From assembly GCF_000003605.2 (NCBI RefSeq), contig NW_003156744.1, positions 268,231-298,186 of the forward strand: 29,956 nucleotides of DNA, written 5' to 3'. This document shows, in pieces, positions 10,660-22,282 of this stretch (within the stretch, counting starts at the first letter, position 1; the number at the start of each line of letters is the position of its first letter). A program made the position numbers and the translations under genes. The stretch comes from Saccoglossus kowalevskii (Eukaryota > Hemichordata > Enteropneusta > Harrimaniidae). Below the pieces are notes generated by a model. It searched no databases. It saw nothing but the letters and a program-made list of their open reading frames with translations, and was not told the origin of the DNA.

Positions 10660-12760
10660 TGAGTCCTACGTCATTATTTTCTACGGTCCTCATCACGTGA
10701 CCGATTACTCGACCGTTTGTTTTCACATCGCATTTTATGTGCCTTGTGTACGGTCAGTTGTGTACATGCAATTGTGTCTAGAACAATAGTTTGGTGACAT
10801 TTGGTCCTCTCTATGTTATACTTAAACAACAAAATGTCTTAAATAATCTCGATGAAGCAAATTTGCTAAATCGTGGTCACTGGGTAGTTACGGCATATAA
10901 ACCACAATTACGAGTAAAGTGTTTATCCAGCGACACAATTATGTGATCATGATTTATCTATACTCAGTACTTATATATTATAGTCATGTATAATCCATGA
11001 AATCAGCTGATAAAAAACGTCAGTATTTATATAAATAATGATCAATTTCCATTCCGTGCTATTGCGTTTTAATGAAAAAACGCCTTGATCATGTATTGAA
11101 TACGGTAACCATTTCAGATAACAGATTTTGATTTTATCAAACCCAAATTCAATTTGAAAAACGTGCATTAGTAATATACATACACTAGTATGACGCACAA
11201 CACGTTTTTATTTCTAATCGTGAAATCTCGATATATATATTTCATATTTGAAATAGGTTCAAACGTGATAGTCAAGGTAGCATGATAATCGTTTTGCTAG
11301 AAAAAGGTTGACGATTGTAACAAAACCAATAATGGCCAAATCCTATCAAAACTATACATTTGTAAAAAACATTTGGCCTGAAAGTCCCGAAAATTATTGT
11401 TTGTGTGCGTAGATTTAGTTTGTTTTGGAGTCACATGACTCTAACAATAAACAGAAGCAGTAAATGATTTACATGAATACAAAGGCTAATACAAAATCAA
11501 AATACGACTTGGGAGCTAATATTCTCAACAACCAAGCAGCATGATCGTAGTATTACCAACCGGGTCGCTATTTGGATTTCACCGAACCGAGGTTGTTCAG
11601 AATCAAAAATAAATAAAACGGCATTTTTTGTGAATCTGTACTTTCAACAAGGCTATCTCTTGTTGTAACACACATACAATTAGTTAGGTTAATGATAAAT
11701 AAATAATGTGAAACGTTAACATGAATGGAAGATAAACATTTCTGTTGATATTTCAGTTTGACAGTATTTTTGGTCGATTTCACGATTTCTTCCTCTGAAA
11801 ACGGCAATTGTTTATATTCTATCATTAGGTGTTTGTAATTGGCAAACATGGAGGCTAATCATCAGTCACACCTACTTGAACTTCTTCTAGTTATGTGCAA
11901 AAACGAATAATGATAATTCAGTACTTACAAAATGTACCACGATGTAACATAAACGTGTGAATTTGATATGAAAGTAAAAAACATAATTTCTTTATAAAAA
12001 CAACAACATTTTAAACCAAAATATACATGACAGTACATAAGGCAAATGCTAAAATGTGTTTTGTTTGATTTTGAAAAAAATAAATATTTATAAAAGAGCA
12101 CATAAATACGAAGTTTTAGTCTATATGTCCACCCTCTATGAACAAAGGAAAAATCGTTCAGATCTCAGCCAAATAAAAAATTGCGTTTAGTGGTCTGCGT
12201 TGAAATAGATAACTATACCGTCTATAATAAAGTACAATTTCACGGAAACATAAACTTCACATTGGCGTGTTACTACCTCTCTGTTTGGTTTTCCGATAAT
12301 TTTCTAATTCAAGAAATTCGTAGTAAATAATACTAGCATGTTAGCGCTACTAGTATGGAAAGCACTACTTTGAGATCATTACAAAAAAAAATATTTGCAT
12401 TGTCGGAGGGGAAGATTTAGCAAATTGGTTAATGACAGATTTATTCGCAACTTCCTTTTAACAATTCGTAAACAAATGACCGTATGCATGAATGACGTCA
12501 TTAAGCCATACAATTCTTTCACTTTGATCGCATCAAATTAAATTGTGTTTTAATTGATTATTCAGTATGAACTGGAAATAACAACTTCGCACGCTTAATT
12601 TGACAATCGAAACTAAGAGTTTACGATGTACTATTTATTTTGTTATCACGAACGAAAATCTGTTTTATCCTTGACCTGTGTATTAGTCACCCCCATGCAA
12701 ATTACAATTATCTTATTGTAGTAGCGTGCGCCCAATGGAAATCGTGCAAATATTGAACAC
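10660..12760. other. AT-rich DNA with no gene recognised
   Basis: Only short frames are open. The longest, 93 codons on the minus strand (11568-11849), carries no recognisable domain. No tandem or inverted structure was noticed. This may be intron or intergenic DNA, depending on where the upstream guanylate cyclase exons lie. Confidence 0.5.
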
Positions 12761-12913
<153 letters not shown>

Positions 12914-13861
12914 GCTTCGTTAACTATAATTATAGAATTATAATATTTGGCAAACGTGGTGATTATGACAATTGGTGGTCAAGAGAAAGAGTATTAAAAT
13001 GGTCTAGCGATTACCATATGGTATATCTATTCAGACTGACTTTTTGTATTTTTATTTGACAACCTAAACAGAATAGAAATGACGAACAATACAAACTTAT
13101 CCTTGCCTGGTTTTGATCTTCGAAAATGTTGAATAACATCAGTTAGCTCAAAAACAGATACAAATGTTAACATCAAGTTATTTTTTAAAGTTTTTCAGAC
13201 AAAATTCATAATGATTTTTTGGAGAAAAAATAACATTCTTGATATGCTGTAATACAAAAATGTATGTATATAATATTTGTGTGCGTTGATAACTTTGTTA
13301 AATACTGTAGAACACGTTGAAATAGCTGCATGCAATTTTAGCGGATTTGACTCTTGGCATGAATTACCAGAATCGTAATTTAGTGTCGACTATCTCCCTG
13401 TAAGAATATAATTTCTGTTAAACTCTGTTGAATTACAGATTAGCTAAATTAGCTAAAATACATGCTAGCTAAAAAGACATGTTTTACAGTATTGCCTACA
13501 CAATTGATGCACAGGTGTATACATGCCTTAAATGTCATCTTCATTATCTATAGGCTTTTTAAATAGCATTGTTTAAAGGATGTAACTCATCCTTAAGACA
13601 TTAAAAGGTTGACAGCTGATCAGATGATAGTCCATTGATGATTAATCCCCAGTGATTTTTATGTTTATGCTCCGTTTTACGAGACTAGTAAATTGAGGCA
13701 AAACTAATTTCGCATAGTGATAAATGTGAAATGTGTTACTATGAAATGTAACACGAAGCAAATACTCTTAATTTTATAAGCGTACTGTGATTTACCTTGA
13801 ACTATAACCAAAACTGGGTGTACACAATGCATTTGTGTCTACCAGTAACGTCAGTTAGTTG
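12914..13861. other. AT-rich DNA with no gene recognised
   Basis: No exon is supported. The motif TAGCTAAA recurs within about 13438-13475, giving a short imperfect internal repeat. The right boundary is where reverse-transcriptase homology begins. Confidence 0.5.
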
Positions 13862-14840
13862 TGTTCGTACCTCTTTGACCGCCAGCAAAGAATCGCTATA
13901 CGTGACCACGAATCAGCAAGGGGTAGAGTAACATCTGAAATACCACAAGGTTTTTTTCAATGACATTATTATATGTGTTAAGTAGGCAAATATCTCACTT
14001 TATATGGACGATTCTTAATTATTCAATCATAATTAGTAAGACTGACTACGCATTCGACCATATCACAGTGTTCGTTGGCGAAAGAAACTGAAACTCAATA
14101 TGAACAAATGTAATGTAATAAATATTATTCTTAAGAATTTTTAATTGTTAAAAATTACTTCTTTAATGGTTCGCCCAATGACAGAACTCTGTCCTGTGAA
14201 GACCTGTGTATCCCAGAATCTCAATTTCGATATGCACATTAGTGTTATTATTACCAAAGTGTTTAAACTACAAGGTCTCCTTGGGCGTGCATGTTCTCTT
14301 ATTGGTGATATTAAGAGTTTTAAAGTCACTGTACATTTCTATTATGCGCAGTAACATTGAATACTGCTTTCATGTCTGGACATCGTCATAAAAATACTAA
14401 ATAGTTAAACTTGTACGGGCACTAATTGAATTTATCAAATAATGTTGCTACACTTGAATCTCGTATGCATGTTCTAGACCTAATATTTTTATTCAAATAT
14501 AATAATAAAATATACGACTCATCGCATTCTTTTCGTGTTTTAGGCGCGTTCTCAGAAATAATGTCTATATTAAATCGGGAATTCCCCAGTAATAATATAA
14601 GTAAATACTTGTTTTTAACACGTGTGCGTGAGCTTTGTTGACAATTCTTTGTCTTATGGATACCCTCTTTGCTTAAAAAAAAATTGTTTAACTTATTTAC
14701 TAGTTGTTGTTTTTTAGGTTATGATATTTTGTACTGTTCGTGTTTTTTGTCATTTATCGTTTGCGTGCCAATGCCTCGGGTGTTTTTTGACTAGGCTTGT
14801 TGTATGTTGTAACAGTAACGAATAACATTAAAAAAAACAC
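13862..14840 (+). mobile_element. Dead 3' fragment of a non-LTR retrotransposon (reverse transcriptase C-terminal part and 3' UTR)
   Basis: Translation in shifting frames gives a typical LINE reverse-transcriptase series: SYLFDRQQRIAI, then VTSEIPQG (PQG at 13943-13951), FFNDII, the catalytic box YMDD (14001-14012), RKKLKLNMNKCNV (about 14077-14115), NFDMHISVIITKVFKLQG (about 14223-14275), SNIEYCFHVWT (about 14350-14382) and ESRMHVLDLIFLFK (about 14456-14497). After 14641 comes a T/G-rich 3' UTR ending in an A run (about 14829-14837). Several frameshifts and stops, and a deletion just after PQG where the usual glycine/leucine block is missing, make it inactive. The spacing fits the Jockey/CR1 group, though the clade is uncertain. 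It is 5' truncated. It lies about 500 bp upstream of the first guanylate cyclase exon found, probably inside its intron. Confidence 0.87.
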
Positions 14841-15355
14841 TTTGCAATGCGGAAAGTTCGGGATGCGGAAATTATCGTTTGCGATACAGTTGAAATTAGT
14901 TGGATACCCACATTATGACCTAAAATGGGAATTTTAAACAGTAATGTTAGATCGTTGGATGGTAACTTATGCTAATTACACATTTGCGATATTCCCGCAA
15001 TTGCCACGTGTAAGTTATACCAGACTGTACTTGTAAGGGCACTATACACATGGACTGACCTGCAACATGGACATTACCTCATAATATTATTCAAGGTCTT
15101 TTTCTCAATATATAAACTGCGAATATTATTAGATACGTTGCAACACTGTGGCATTTCCTACTCGAGTTCGCTCGATATGGCGGTTAAACTCATTCAATTA
15201 ACCCACGGTTACTAACCGTGATTAACCCAATAACTTTTACTATTAACATTAGCACTACATTATAATTGTTTAATATGTAATAGTATGTTTGTTTGCCGTT
15301 TGTTTGCTTTATTAATTTTGATCAGACTTTAAACTCTGTAAATTTGTTTGTGTAG
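14841..15355. other. Probable intron sequence upstream of the guanylate cyclase exon
   Basis: There is no open coding block. A small hairpin, CACGGTT-ACT-AACCGTG, lies at 15204-15220. The stretch ends in a T-rich tract and TGTAG, a good splice acceptor for the exon at 15356. Confidence 0.55.
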
Positions 15356-15599
15356 GTGGTCGACTTACTCAACAATCTGTACACATCATTTGACAAGCGG
15401 ATTGATATGTATGACGTATATAAAGTAGAGACGATAGGTGATGCGTACATGGTAGTCAGCGGCCTGCCACATCGAAACGGTATCAAACACGCACCGGAAA
15501 TTGCAATATTGGCGATAGACTTGCTTATCTCTATTCAAGACTTCAGTGTACCTCATCTGCCGGAGGAAAGACTCCTCCTACGAATTGGAGTACATTCAG
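15356..15599 (+). CDS. Receptor-type guanylate cyclase catalytic domain, exon 1 of 4 found
   Basis: This exon encodes residues 1-81 of the visible fragment plus the first base of the next codon. It starts VVDLLNNLY, then [19 protein letters not shown], and ends RIGVHSG across the junction. This is the class III nucleotide cyclase domain that converts GTP to cGMP on the cytoplasmic side of membrane receptors of the natriuretic-peptide-receptor type. Glu25 in KVETIG is the guanine-specifying position, and Asp29 in GDAY is the second metal-binding aspartate. The acceptor is TGTAG before 15356 and the donor is CATTCAG|GTAAAT. The first metal aspartate (in FSDIVGFT of the family) must lie in an exon to the left, which I could not find. 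The phase matches the exon at 18105. Confidence 0.96.
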
Positions 15600-16229
15600 G
15601 TAAATAAGGGGTCGTCCCAATACATGGATATTACAGTAGCAGCATTGCCATTGGTTAATCACGTTCTCATTTTGTGTTCTATACTCTATATTAAAACCTT
15701 ACACCATGTGCGTTCTTGCTAAAGATAATAGGCCCCTAGGGCTGGCAGCACATTGGCAAACCATACCCCCTATTGCGGACGCAATGTAAATTTAGTACCC
15801 CCTAGAGCTAACATATTGAAGAAAAAAACACACACCCTATTACAGACATGTTTTGAGAACATCCTACTCCTATTGCGAGCATTCGCTGCCGTTTTTACAC
15901 TCAAGTGGAGTGTGATCAACTCAAACAAGTTACTATGTATGCAACTCCTGTTGGTGTCATTCGTTGTTTGATGAAGAAAGATCAGAACTATTGACATGAT
16001 TGTGAATATGATCATTTATTTTATAGTTTAATACACAATGCACACAACTTTGCCATGATTCTTATTCCATCATATACCATTACGCAATTTTATGTTCAGC
16101 TCCGAGTGACTTTGGCATGAATACAGGGCAGAAAACCCAGAAAAAAGCAGGAGCTGAATACGAATGAGGCCGAGGCGCGAAAGGAGTTTTGGAAGTGTGG
16201 ATGACTCCGGCGGATGACTTTCTGTATGC
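15600..16229 (+). other. First part of intron between guanylate cyclase exons 1 and 2
   Basis: The intron spans 15600-18104 (2,505 bp). This part has no coding block I recognise. CAGCTCC (about 16098-16104) and GGAGCTG (about 16150-16156) form a short inverted repeat. Open frames at 15753-15971 and 15770-16015 overlap on opposite strands and look like chance. The foldback-like element follows. Confidence 0.6.
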
Positions 16230-17128
16230 GGCTTATTGTAATCGACGAACGAAACGAAACAAGATAACACACATAATGAAAATTAAACTGTAATCAGGGA
16301 AAATGGGTTTTATACGCACAATATTTACAAAATATTTGCCGAAAATAATAATATTTAATACGTATATGGCTCGTTTCGCTAATTACAGATAATCAAAAAT
16401 CTGTAATCAGCGAATACACGTACAATATTAACAGCCATCGGTTGAAACTTGACCAGTATATTCACCTTTCAGTAGTGTATATATAACAACATAAAACATT
16501 TGCCGAAAATAACAATATAATCAGTAAATGGCTCGTTTCGCTAATTACAGATAATTGAAAATCTGTAATCAGCGAAACAAGGGTCTGACACGTACAATAT
16601 TCACAATTTTCGGTCAAAACTTGACCAGTATATTTACCTTTCAGTCGTGTATATGACACCATAAAACATTTGCCGAAACTAACGGGATTTTAATTAGTGA
16701 ATGTTTAGTTTCGCTAATTATAGATAATTGTTTTATGAAGTTTTATACACGACTGAAAGGTCAAGTACCTGTAATTAAGATTATTTTGTATTTTCTTTAA
16801 TTTTGTATTTTCTTTCTGCTTCTTTTTTCATTTATTTAGTATGTGCTTTTTCCAATAATTTTATTGCAGCTCCTAATTAGTGAGCTCCTGATGTAAAAGG
16901 GTAAATAAATAAATACAATACAATACATATTGTACGTGTAAGAACCTTGTTTCGATTTGTGATTATCTGTAATTAGCGAAACGAGCCATATACGTATTAA
17001 ATACTATTTTCGGCAAATATTTTGTAAATATTGTGCATATACAACCCATATTCACTGAATACAGTTTAATTTTTATTATGTGTGTTATCCTGTTTCGTTT
17101 CGTTTCGTTTCTTCGATTACAATAAGCC
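16230..17128. mobile_element. Foldback-like element with ~195-bp inverted arms and internal tandem units
   Basis: The left arm (16230 to about 16425) and the right arm (about 16932-17128, read on the minus strand) match closely. Both start GGCTTATTGTAATCGA, run through a GAAACGAAAC tract and ACACACATAAT, then ACAATATTTACAAAATATT, and then share an identical 31-bp run around TCGTTTCGCTAATTACAG. The inner part of the left side is tandem: the TCGTTTCGCT block recurs at 16371, 16533 and, diverged, at 16706, a period of about 162-173 bp. An inverted scrap (about 16745-16765) mirrors the stretch near 16620-16655. Long arms with internal tandem units are characteristic of foldback-type DNA elements. 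No transposase is present. GTATG occurs near both ends, but not abutting them convincingly, so the target duplication is unresolved. Confidence 0.75.
16775..16928 (+). repeat. Retroposon-like 3' tail nested in the foldback-like element
   Basis: Between the arms lies a T-rich stretch, then AGCTCC..GGTGAGCTCC-like sequence (GCAGCTCCTAATTAGTGAGCTCCTG, abbreviated at about 16867-16892), and a tail GGTAAATAAATAAATAC followed by AATAC repeats. Such a tail is typical of CR1-like retroposon 3' ends. The segment may be a 5'-truncated insertion into the loop of the element. No coding part is left. Confidence 0.45.
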
Positions 17129-18104
17129 TCCTCCGTATGTTTGTGTTGGAAGTGACAGGAAAGTCTCGGTGGGAAAGTTCAGGCGGACGTTTGCGGCATG
17201 GTCGGGGCTATGGGTCCGCCAATTCGGGGCCTAGGGCCGTGTATGGGAGTGGTTATTGCAAGAGGGGACTACAGCTGGCGCAGCAACCCTGTGAGTTTAT
17301 TTCTGGGGGCCAATTGCAGACATTAGCATTTTAAAGGGTGCCAATTTGCTTCCCGCGCGGGCCCGCTTTAGAAAGTGAAAAACAGCATCCCTTCCCGCTA
17401 AATTTGGAACGCACATGGGGTAGTAACAGCATATAGAGTGACCCCCCCGGGGGTTCTATATATGTTCCTTCGTTACCCGTCGTCAGAGGGCGCGCTATAT
17501 ATGAAGGTGGGGTTTACACTCTCAAACGTTATTATTTCATAAACATTACTAGAAACCATTGTAAGTATCACGTCTAAGCAGGCACGCTGAATGGATATCT
17601 TTAAATTACGTCACTAGTCACATGAACCACCCCAAGGCGTTGCCTTGATAATGAATAAGCTACGCCCACATGGCATTCACAGGGGACATGACGTTCACAA
17701 TGATGGACGCCGGGAGCCAGCGAATCGCAGATCCTAAGCTCCGCAATGTATTAATCATGAAAAAAGCGAGGAATTCAATTCTGTGTAAAATATTATCGAA
17801 AATAGCTAGAAATATATGGTGATACGGCTTACATTTAGAAACAACCCACAGTCCCTAGACTGTGAACAAACATTGGAATATGAGGCACTTCATAAAAAAC
17901 ATTTATAATGAAGATCGTTTTTATTTTGAAAATTCTAATTTTAATAATATTAATATTCTAAAATATAAATGAATTTCAAAATTCACAACAATGTTGGTAA
18001 CAATACAAAAAATATTTGACGGTGGTAAAATAGGTAATTATATGTTCGGATAAATTACGTAACCATGACTACACATAAACTACATCGTGTTTCTTTACTT
18101 ACAG
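17129..18104 (+). other. Remainder of intron 1, with a GC-richer island
   Basis: About 17130-17400 is clearly more GC-rich than its surroundings. It overlaps an 84-codon open frame (17080-17334) that shows no recognisable domain. At 17435-17522, AGAGTG and CACTCT bracket a run CCCCCCCGGGGG and two CTATATATG copies, a small imperfect inverted structure. AGAGGGCGC (17485-17493) is another CTCF-core-like match. The stretch ends in a pyrimidine tract and TTACAG before exon 2. Confidence 0.5.
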
Positions 18105-18203
18105 GCTCGTGTGTAGCTGGCGTAGTTGGAGCGAAGATGCCTAGATATTGTCTGTTCGGTGACACGGTTAACACAGCCTCGCGCATGGAGTCAACAGGCA
18201 GAC
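18105..18203 (+). CDS. Receptor-type guanylate cyclase catalytic domain, exon 2 of 4 found
   Basis: The 99 bp complete the glycine codon split from the previous exon and encode [10 protein letters not shown], then [19 protein letters not shown], then TGR. One base of the next codon is left over. Cys97 in RYCLF is the second guanine-specificity residue. Asn104 and Arg108 in NTASR are the residues that bind the ribose/phosphate and stabilise the transition state in class III cyclases. All are intact, so the domain is predicted to be an active guanylate cyclase rather than an adenylate cyclase or a dead paralogue. Acceptor TTACAG. The donor GAC|GTACGT is chosen because it alone keeps phase and gives GRPLQIHIS with the next exon; a second GT lies four bases further on. 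Confidence 0.96.
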
Positions 18204-20223
18204 GTACGTAATGTATATGTGGTGGTAGAACACTGATCTGTATGGAATGAGTAATACGGCATTTGCAACCCGAGGTCGTACGGCGAAGCATCATACCTGG
18301 CAAGGGTGCGCATAGCCACAAGGCCGAGGGTCGTGAAAAGCAGTGTACACTATTTTTTTATCATATACGATAGCAACAATACTTTATTGCTAAAAGAATG
18401 ATGTAGAGTTGTTTAGAACTACATATACTGTTTCATTTATTTCAGTTGCCGTTTATTCACACGTGTACTGTATATCGTGTGGGTCATTGATATTTGAGTG
18501 CACACTTAACAAAACGCGCTGACCCGTCGAACATTTGTTCGCTACTCTCGTAGTAGTATGTCGATTTCACCTTCGTCGCCAGAGCTTATTATTTCCGCTT
18601 CGAGACTCCGCGAAACGACGTAGTCTTGCGATAAAACTTGATGTTAAAAGGCCGTAGTGTACGACAATTAGAATAGTCTGTTATACATTTGATTATTTAA
18701 ATCGCAATTAGACATGCTCAATTAAATCAGACAAATCAGGTCTTGTAAACATCATTATACCACCAACAAAATCGGATGCAGTTTGGTTCAATAAATCTGA
18801 TCCAGTATAGCGACCTTGAACTCTGAGTATATATTTCTGTCACTGAAACCTAGTGAGCATGTAATGTGACTGATGTTTTACAAATGTGAATCAAATAATA
18901 TGACGCCGACATTTTGTACTGAGAAACCCCCAGTGACACCATGTACCGTTAGTTGGCGTGTACGCGCGTTGGATACAAATTGTACGTTTGTTTAAATATG
19001 GCCCTCAAACAGGGCCAGGTATATGATATGGTAAGGTAAATTATTGCTTGGCTCGCAAATCTGGTTATATTGTTCGAGAGCGGACAAAACGAAGTATCAT
19101 ATGATAAATGCCAATCATGCTTAAATAATAAACTGTGACGTGTAACCATGGCGACCGATAATGCATTGCCCCAAAATCATCAGCTTAATCCCAGGTTGGA
19201 GACCGCAGATAAATTAAATATCGATTTGCTAAACAAGAATAAATCATGGTTCAAAAAATGCATCGAACTTGCAGGCCATTGAATTTAAAAGTTCGTTATG
19301 TATTACTAAGCAAGTATAGGCGAGGCCGATGGTGCATACACTTCTATCCAGAACAAATGACATTTGCGTAAAACGTCTTGTTACACCATATATACTTGTC
19401 AGGGATTAATACCGCTAATACACTATTACCACTATTACCACTATTTTGCTCCTATCACTATGGGTCGTACTATTTCGTTGAATTGTATACCGGTAATATA
19501 GTTCTGCTTTAGAACCTGTAAACTACGCGATGCAATTATCTGGAATGATGCCTATTTCAAATGTGTATCTGTCTGGTTTATTATGAATGACACGGCATTT
19601 ATAAAAGAAATTAAACGATGAAATCGGATTAGCAATCTAATAAAAAGTCGATTTGACATAACATGTCATAACATAGAACACAAATCTGATTGAATTTACG
19701 CATACAGTTGACCTGCTTCATTGTGATAACAACAACCCCGTTCGATGAGTTTATCCGCGGCCCACCTAAAGCTAAACCGTTTCTGGGATCGGAAAAATAA
19801 ATAAAGTCAATCAATCAATCGCGAATTTCCGAACAGCCATTGTGTACCACAATCTCCCGTATCAAAACTATTATTAACAATTAGAGTATTCTTCACTTCA
19901 ATTTTTATACCGAGCATTACTCTATACGTGGATTAATATTTCATAGAAGCTTTTGAGATAACATGAATTAATCAGTAATTCCCATACACCCGATGATTAG
20001 TATGAATGTTGAATAATATACTATTTAAACATTCAAATCACAATGTGGCTTTACCAGAGTAGAAAATAAATTATACTCTGCAATCATTAGCAGAAAAGTG
20101 AAAGAAACAAGGAAGATCATGTTGTATATATTCATGGCAATACAATACAATTCCCGGCACCAATATAGTTTATGGTGTATTCTGTTTTTGTTATTAATGT
20201 AAATTTTGTGTTCACATTGCTAG
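18204..20223 (+). other. Intron between guanylate cyclase exons 2 and 3
   Basis: 2,020 bp with no coding block recognised. About 19725-19824 has the look of a short retroposon end: GGGATCGGAAAAATAAATAAAG followed by three tandem CAAT units (abbreviated). About 19427-19445 holds ACTATTACC in three near-tandem copies. Minus-strand open frames of 88 codons or fewer show no domain. The intron ends in a T-rich stretch and GCTAG. Confidence 0.65.
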
Positions 20224-20315
20224 CTCTGCAAATACATATCAGTGAAGACAGTAAAGAATTACTTGATACGTTTGGTGGATTTATGCTCGAAGAAAGAGGA
20301 GTACTAGAAGTAAAG
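20224..20315 (+). CDS. Receptor-type guanylate cyclase catalytic domain, exon 3 of 4 found
   Basis: The 92 bp begin with two bases that finish a proline codon and encode LQIHISEDSKELLDTF, then GGFMLEERGVLEVK. They end exactly after a lysine codon. This is the end of the cyclase domain, where receptor cyclases have an IHIS / FGGF / RG..E(V/M)KGKG series. Acceptor TTGCTAG|CT, donor GTAAAG|GTATTA. An earlier methionine at 20172 opens the same stretch, but the bases before 20224 are intron. Confidence 0.95.
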
Positions 20316-21268
20316 GTATTATGTCATTTTTTATCAGTCAATCATTTTACAAATTCGCCAGTCAATATATTTAGCTAGTGACCACCAGTGCTATCAGCTT
20401 TTGTGCCTTCGCGGATATGACGATCGAATCGAAGATTACTTGTAACGGAATATAAGGAGTCTTCAATTCCCCCAAATCTCAATAGTGGCAGTACCATTAC
20501 TTCTGAATCACAAATTTCGCACAAAGGCAAGACATCAGGTGTAAAACCAAATGTATTCTTTGTAAGTATCATACATTATGTTAATGTGGTTCACATTGTT
20601 TTCATATTATGCATCTCAAATAGCAGAAAAATATTAGTTGCCAAGCTTCTTGTTTGAAAAGCAAATCTTAAATGTTTAATTATTTTTTATATGTCTCAAA
20701 TACTCCGCACACGGGAGTTCTTTCTTTGATTTGTTGTCAAATGTGAACCATTTTAGTCCCAGAAAAAGCAACATGTTAGAGAAATGATGTTGCGACACAT
20801 AAACGCCCGAGCAGACGGACATACGTAATTATAAATTAACGTACACATTTCACTAGCAATTTTATCATACCATATAATATGAGTTTTTGGGGTTGCCATC
20901 CTGAATATTAATCCCTAATTACGCATGTTTGATATTCTCTAAATCTCTAAATCATTCAAATTAAGTTCACAATCTGCAAAAAACGGTAATCAACCATATA
21001 ATAATAAGTTGCTTCATTTGATTTGCGAGCTTTTCGTCTTTATATATTGCTCAATCGGATTCCCGACCTTTGATCTTATATATAGATAATTCCAAAAAAG
21101 TATAATACTTTCTGTTATTATTATGTTAAATATGTTATATAATTTTATATAATACCAGTGTATCGATGTCATGAATACATTAGATTGATTTTAATTGAAA
21201 GTAATTATTGAATAAATCATTATACGCCGTCGGGCACTGTTGCCATGAATTATGCTTCTTTAAGTTAT
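20316..21268 (+). other. Intron 3, part before the minisatellite
   Basis: AT-rich intron DNA. A minus-strand frame of 65 codons (20375-20572) is unremarkable. No repeat or exon is recognised before the minisatellite starts. The whole intron is 1,967 bp (20316-22282). Confidence 0.6.
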
Positions 21269-22058
21269 GAATATGAATAGTAAAGCCCCAGACTGTGAAT
21301 ATGAATAGTAAAGCCCCAGACTGTGAATATGAATAGTAAAGCCCCAGACTGTGAATATGAATAGTAAAGCCCCAGACTGTGAATATGAATAGTAAAGCCC
21401 CAGACTGTGAATATGAATAGTAAAGCCCCAGACTGTGAATATGAATAGTAAAGCCCCAGACTGTGAATATGAATAGTAAAGCCCCAGACTGTGAATATGA
21501 ATAGTAAAGCCCCAGACTGTGAATATGAATAGTAAAGCCCCAGACTGTGAATATGAATAGTAAAGCCCCAGACTGTGAATATGAATAGTAAAGCCCCAGA
21601 CTGTGAATATGAATAGTAAAGCCCCAGACTGTGAATATGAATAGTAAAGCCCCAGACTGTGAATATGAATAGTAAAGCCCCAGACTGTGAATATGAATAG
21701 TAAAGCCCCAGACTGTGAATATGAATAGTAAAGCCCCAGACTGTGAATATGAATAGTAAAGCCCCAGACTGTGAATATGAATAGTAAATCCCCAGACTGT
21801 GAATATGAATAGTAAAGCCCCAGACTGTGAATATGAATAGTAAAGCCCCAGACTGTGAATATGAATAGTAAAGCCCCAGACTGTGAATATGAATAGTAAA
21901 GCCCCAGACTGTGAATATGAATAGTAAAGCCCCAGACTGTGAATATGAATAGTAAAGCCCCAGACTGTGAATATGAATAGTAAAGCCCCAGACTGTGAAT
22001 ATGAATAGTAAAGCCCCAGACTGTGAATATGAATAGTAAAGCCCCAGACTGTGAATAT
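21269..22058 (+). repeat. 28-bp minisatellite, 28 almost identical copies
   Basis: The unit, GAATATGAATAGTAAAG followed by CCCCAGACTGT, is 28 bp and fills 21269-22052 exactly 28 times (784 bp), with a 6-bp partial unit after it. Only one variant base was noticed, G to T at 21789. The unit has no stop codon in any minus-strand frame. Because 28 is not a multiple of three, all three frames read the same 28-residue cycle, which produces long but meaningless minus-strand open frames (21260-22132 and 21265-22071). It lies in the last intron of the guanylate cyclase gene and makes up about 40% of it. Confidence 0.98.
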
Positions 22059-22282
22059 AAACTATAGACAATATCGAAAATTAGCCACATTTCTGTTTTA
22101 TGCTTGGAAAACGAACTAAATAAACGACGCATAATATGATATATAGCTAGTTTTCGTAAAAGGAAGAGACACTTGTTTTCGGAAAAACGGCTTAAGTAAA
22201 AGCAGCATAATAGATTGCTACCTTCGACTTATAAAAAAAGACTTTTTACTAATTTGAAAATGAATATATTTTCTTTCAACAG

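Noticed and set aside
14145-14641. Several short open frames (60-70 codons) as separate genes
   Set aside because: They are pieces of one frameshifted reverse transcriptase and are covered by the retrotransposon entry.
17080-17334. An 84-codon frame in a GC-richer island, as a possible exon
   Set aside because: It begins inside the foldback-like element's right arm, has no recognisable domain and lies within the cyclase intron.
21260-22132. A 290-residue minus-strand open frame with a hydrophobic 28-residue repeat
   Set aside because: It is produced entirely by the 28-bp minisatellite, which has no stops in any minus-strand frame. A second frame (21265-22071) gives the same peptide cycle.
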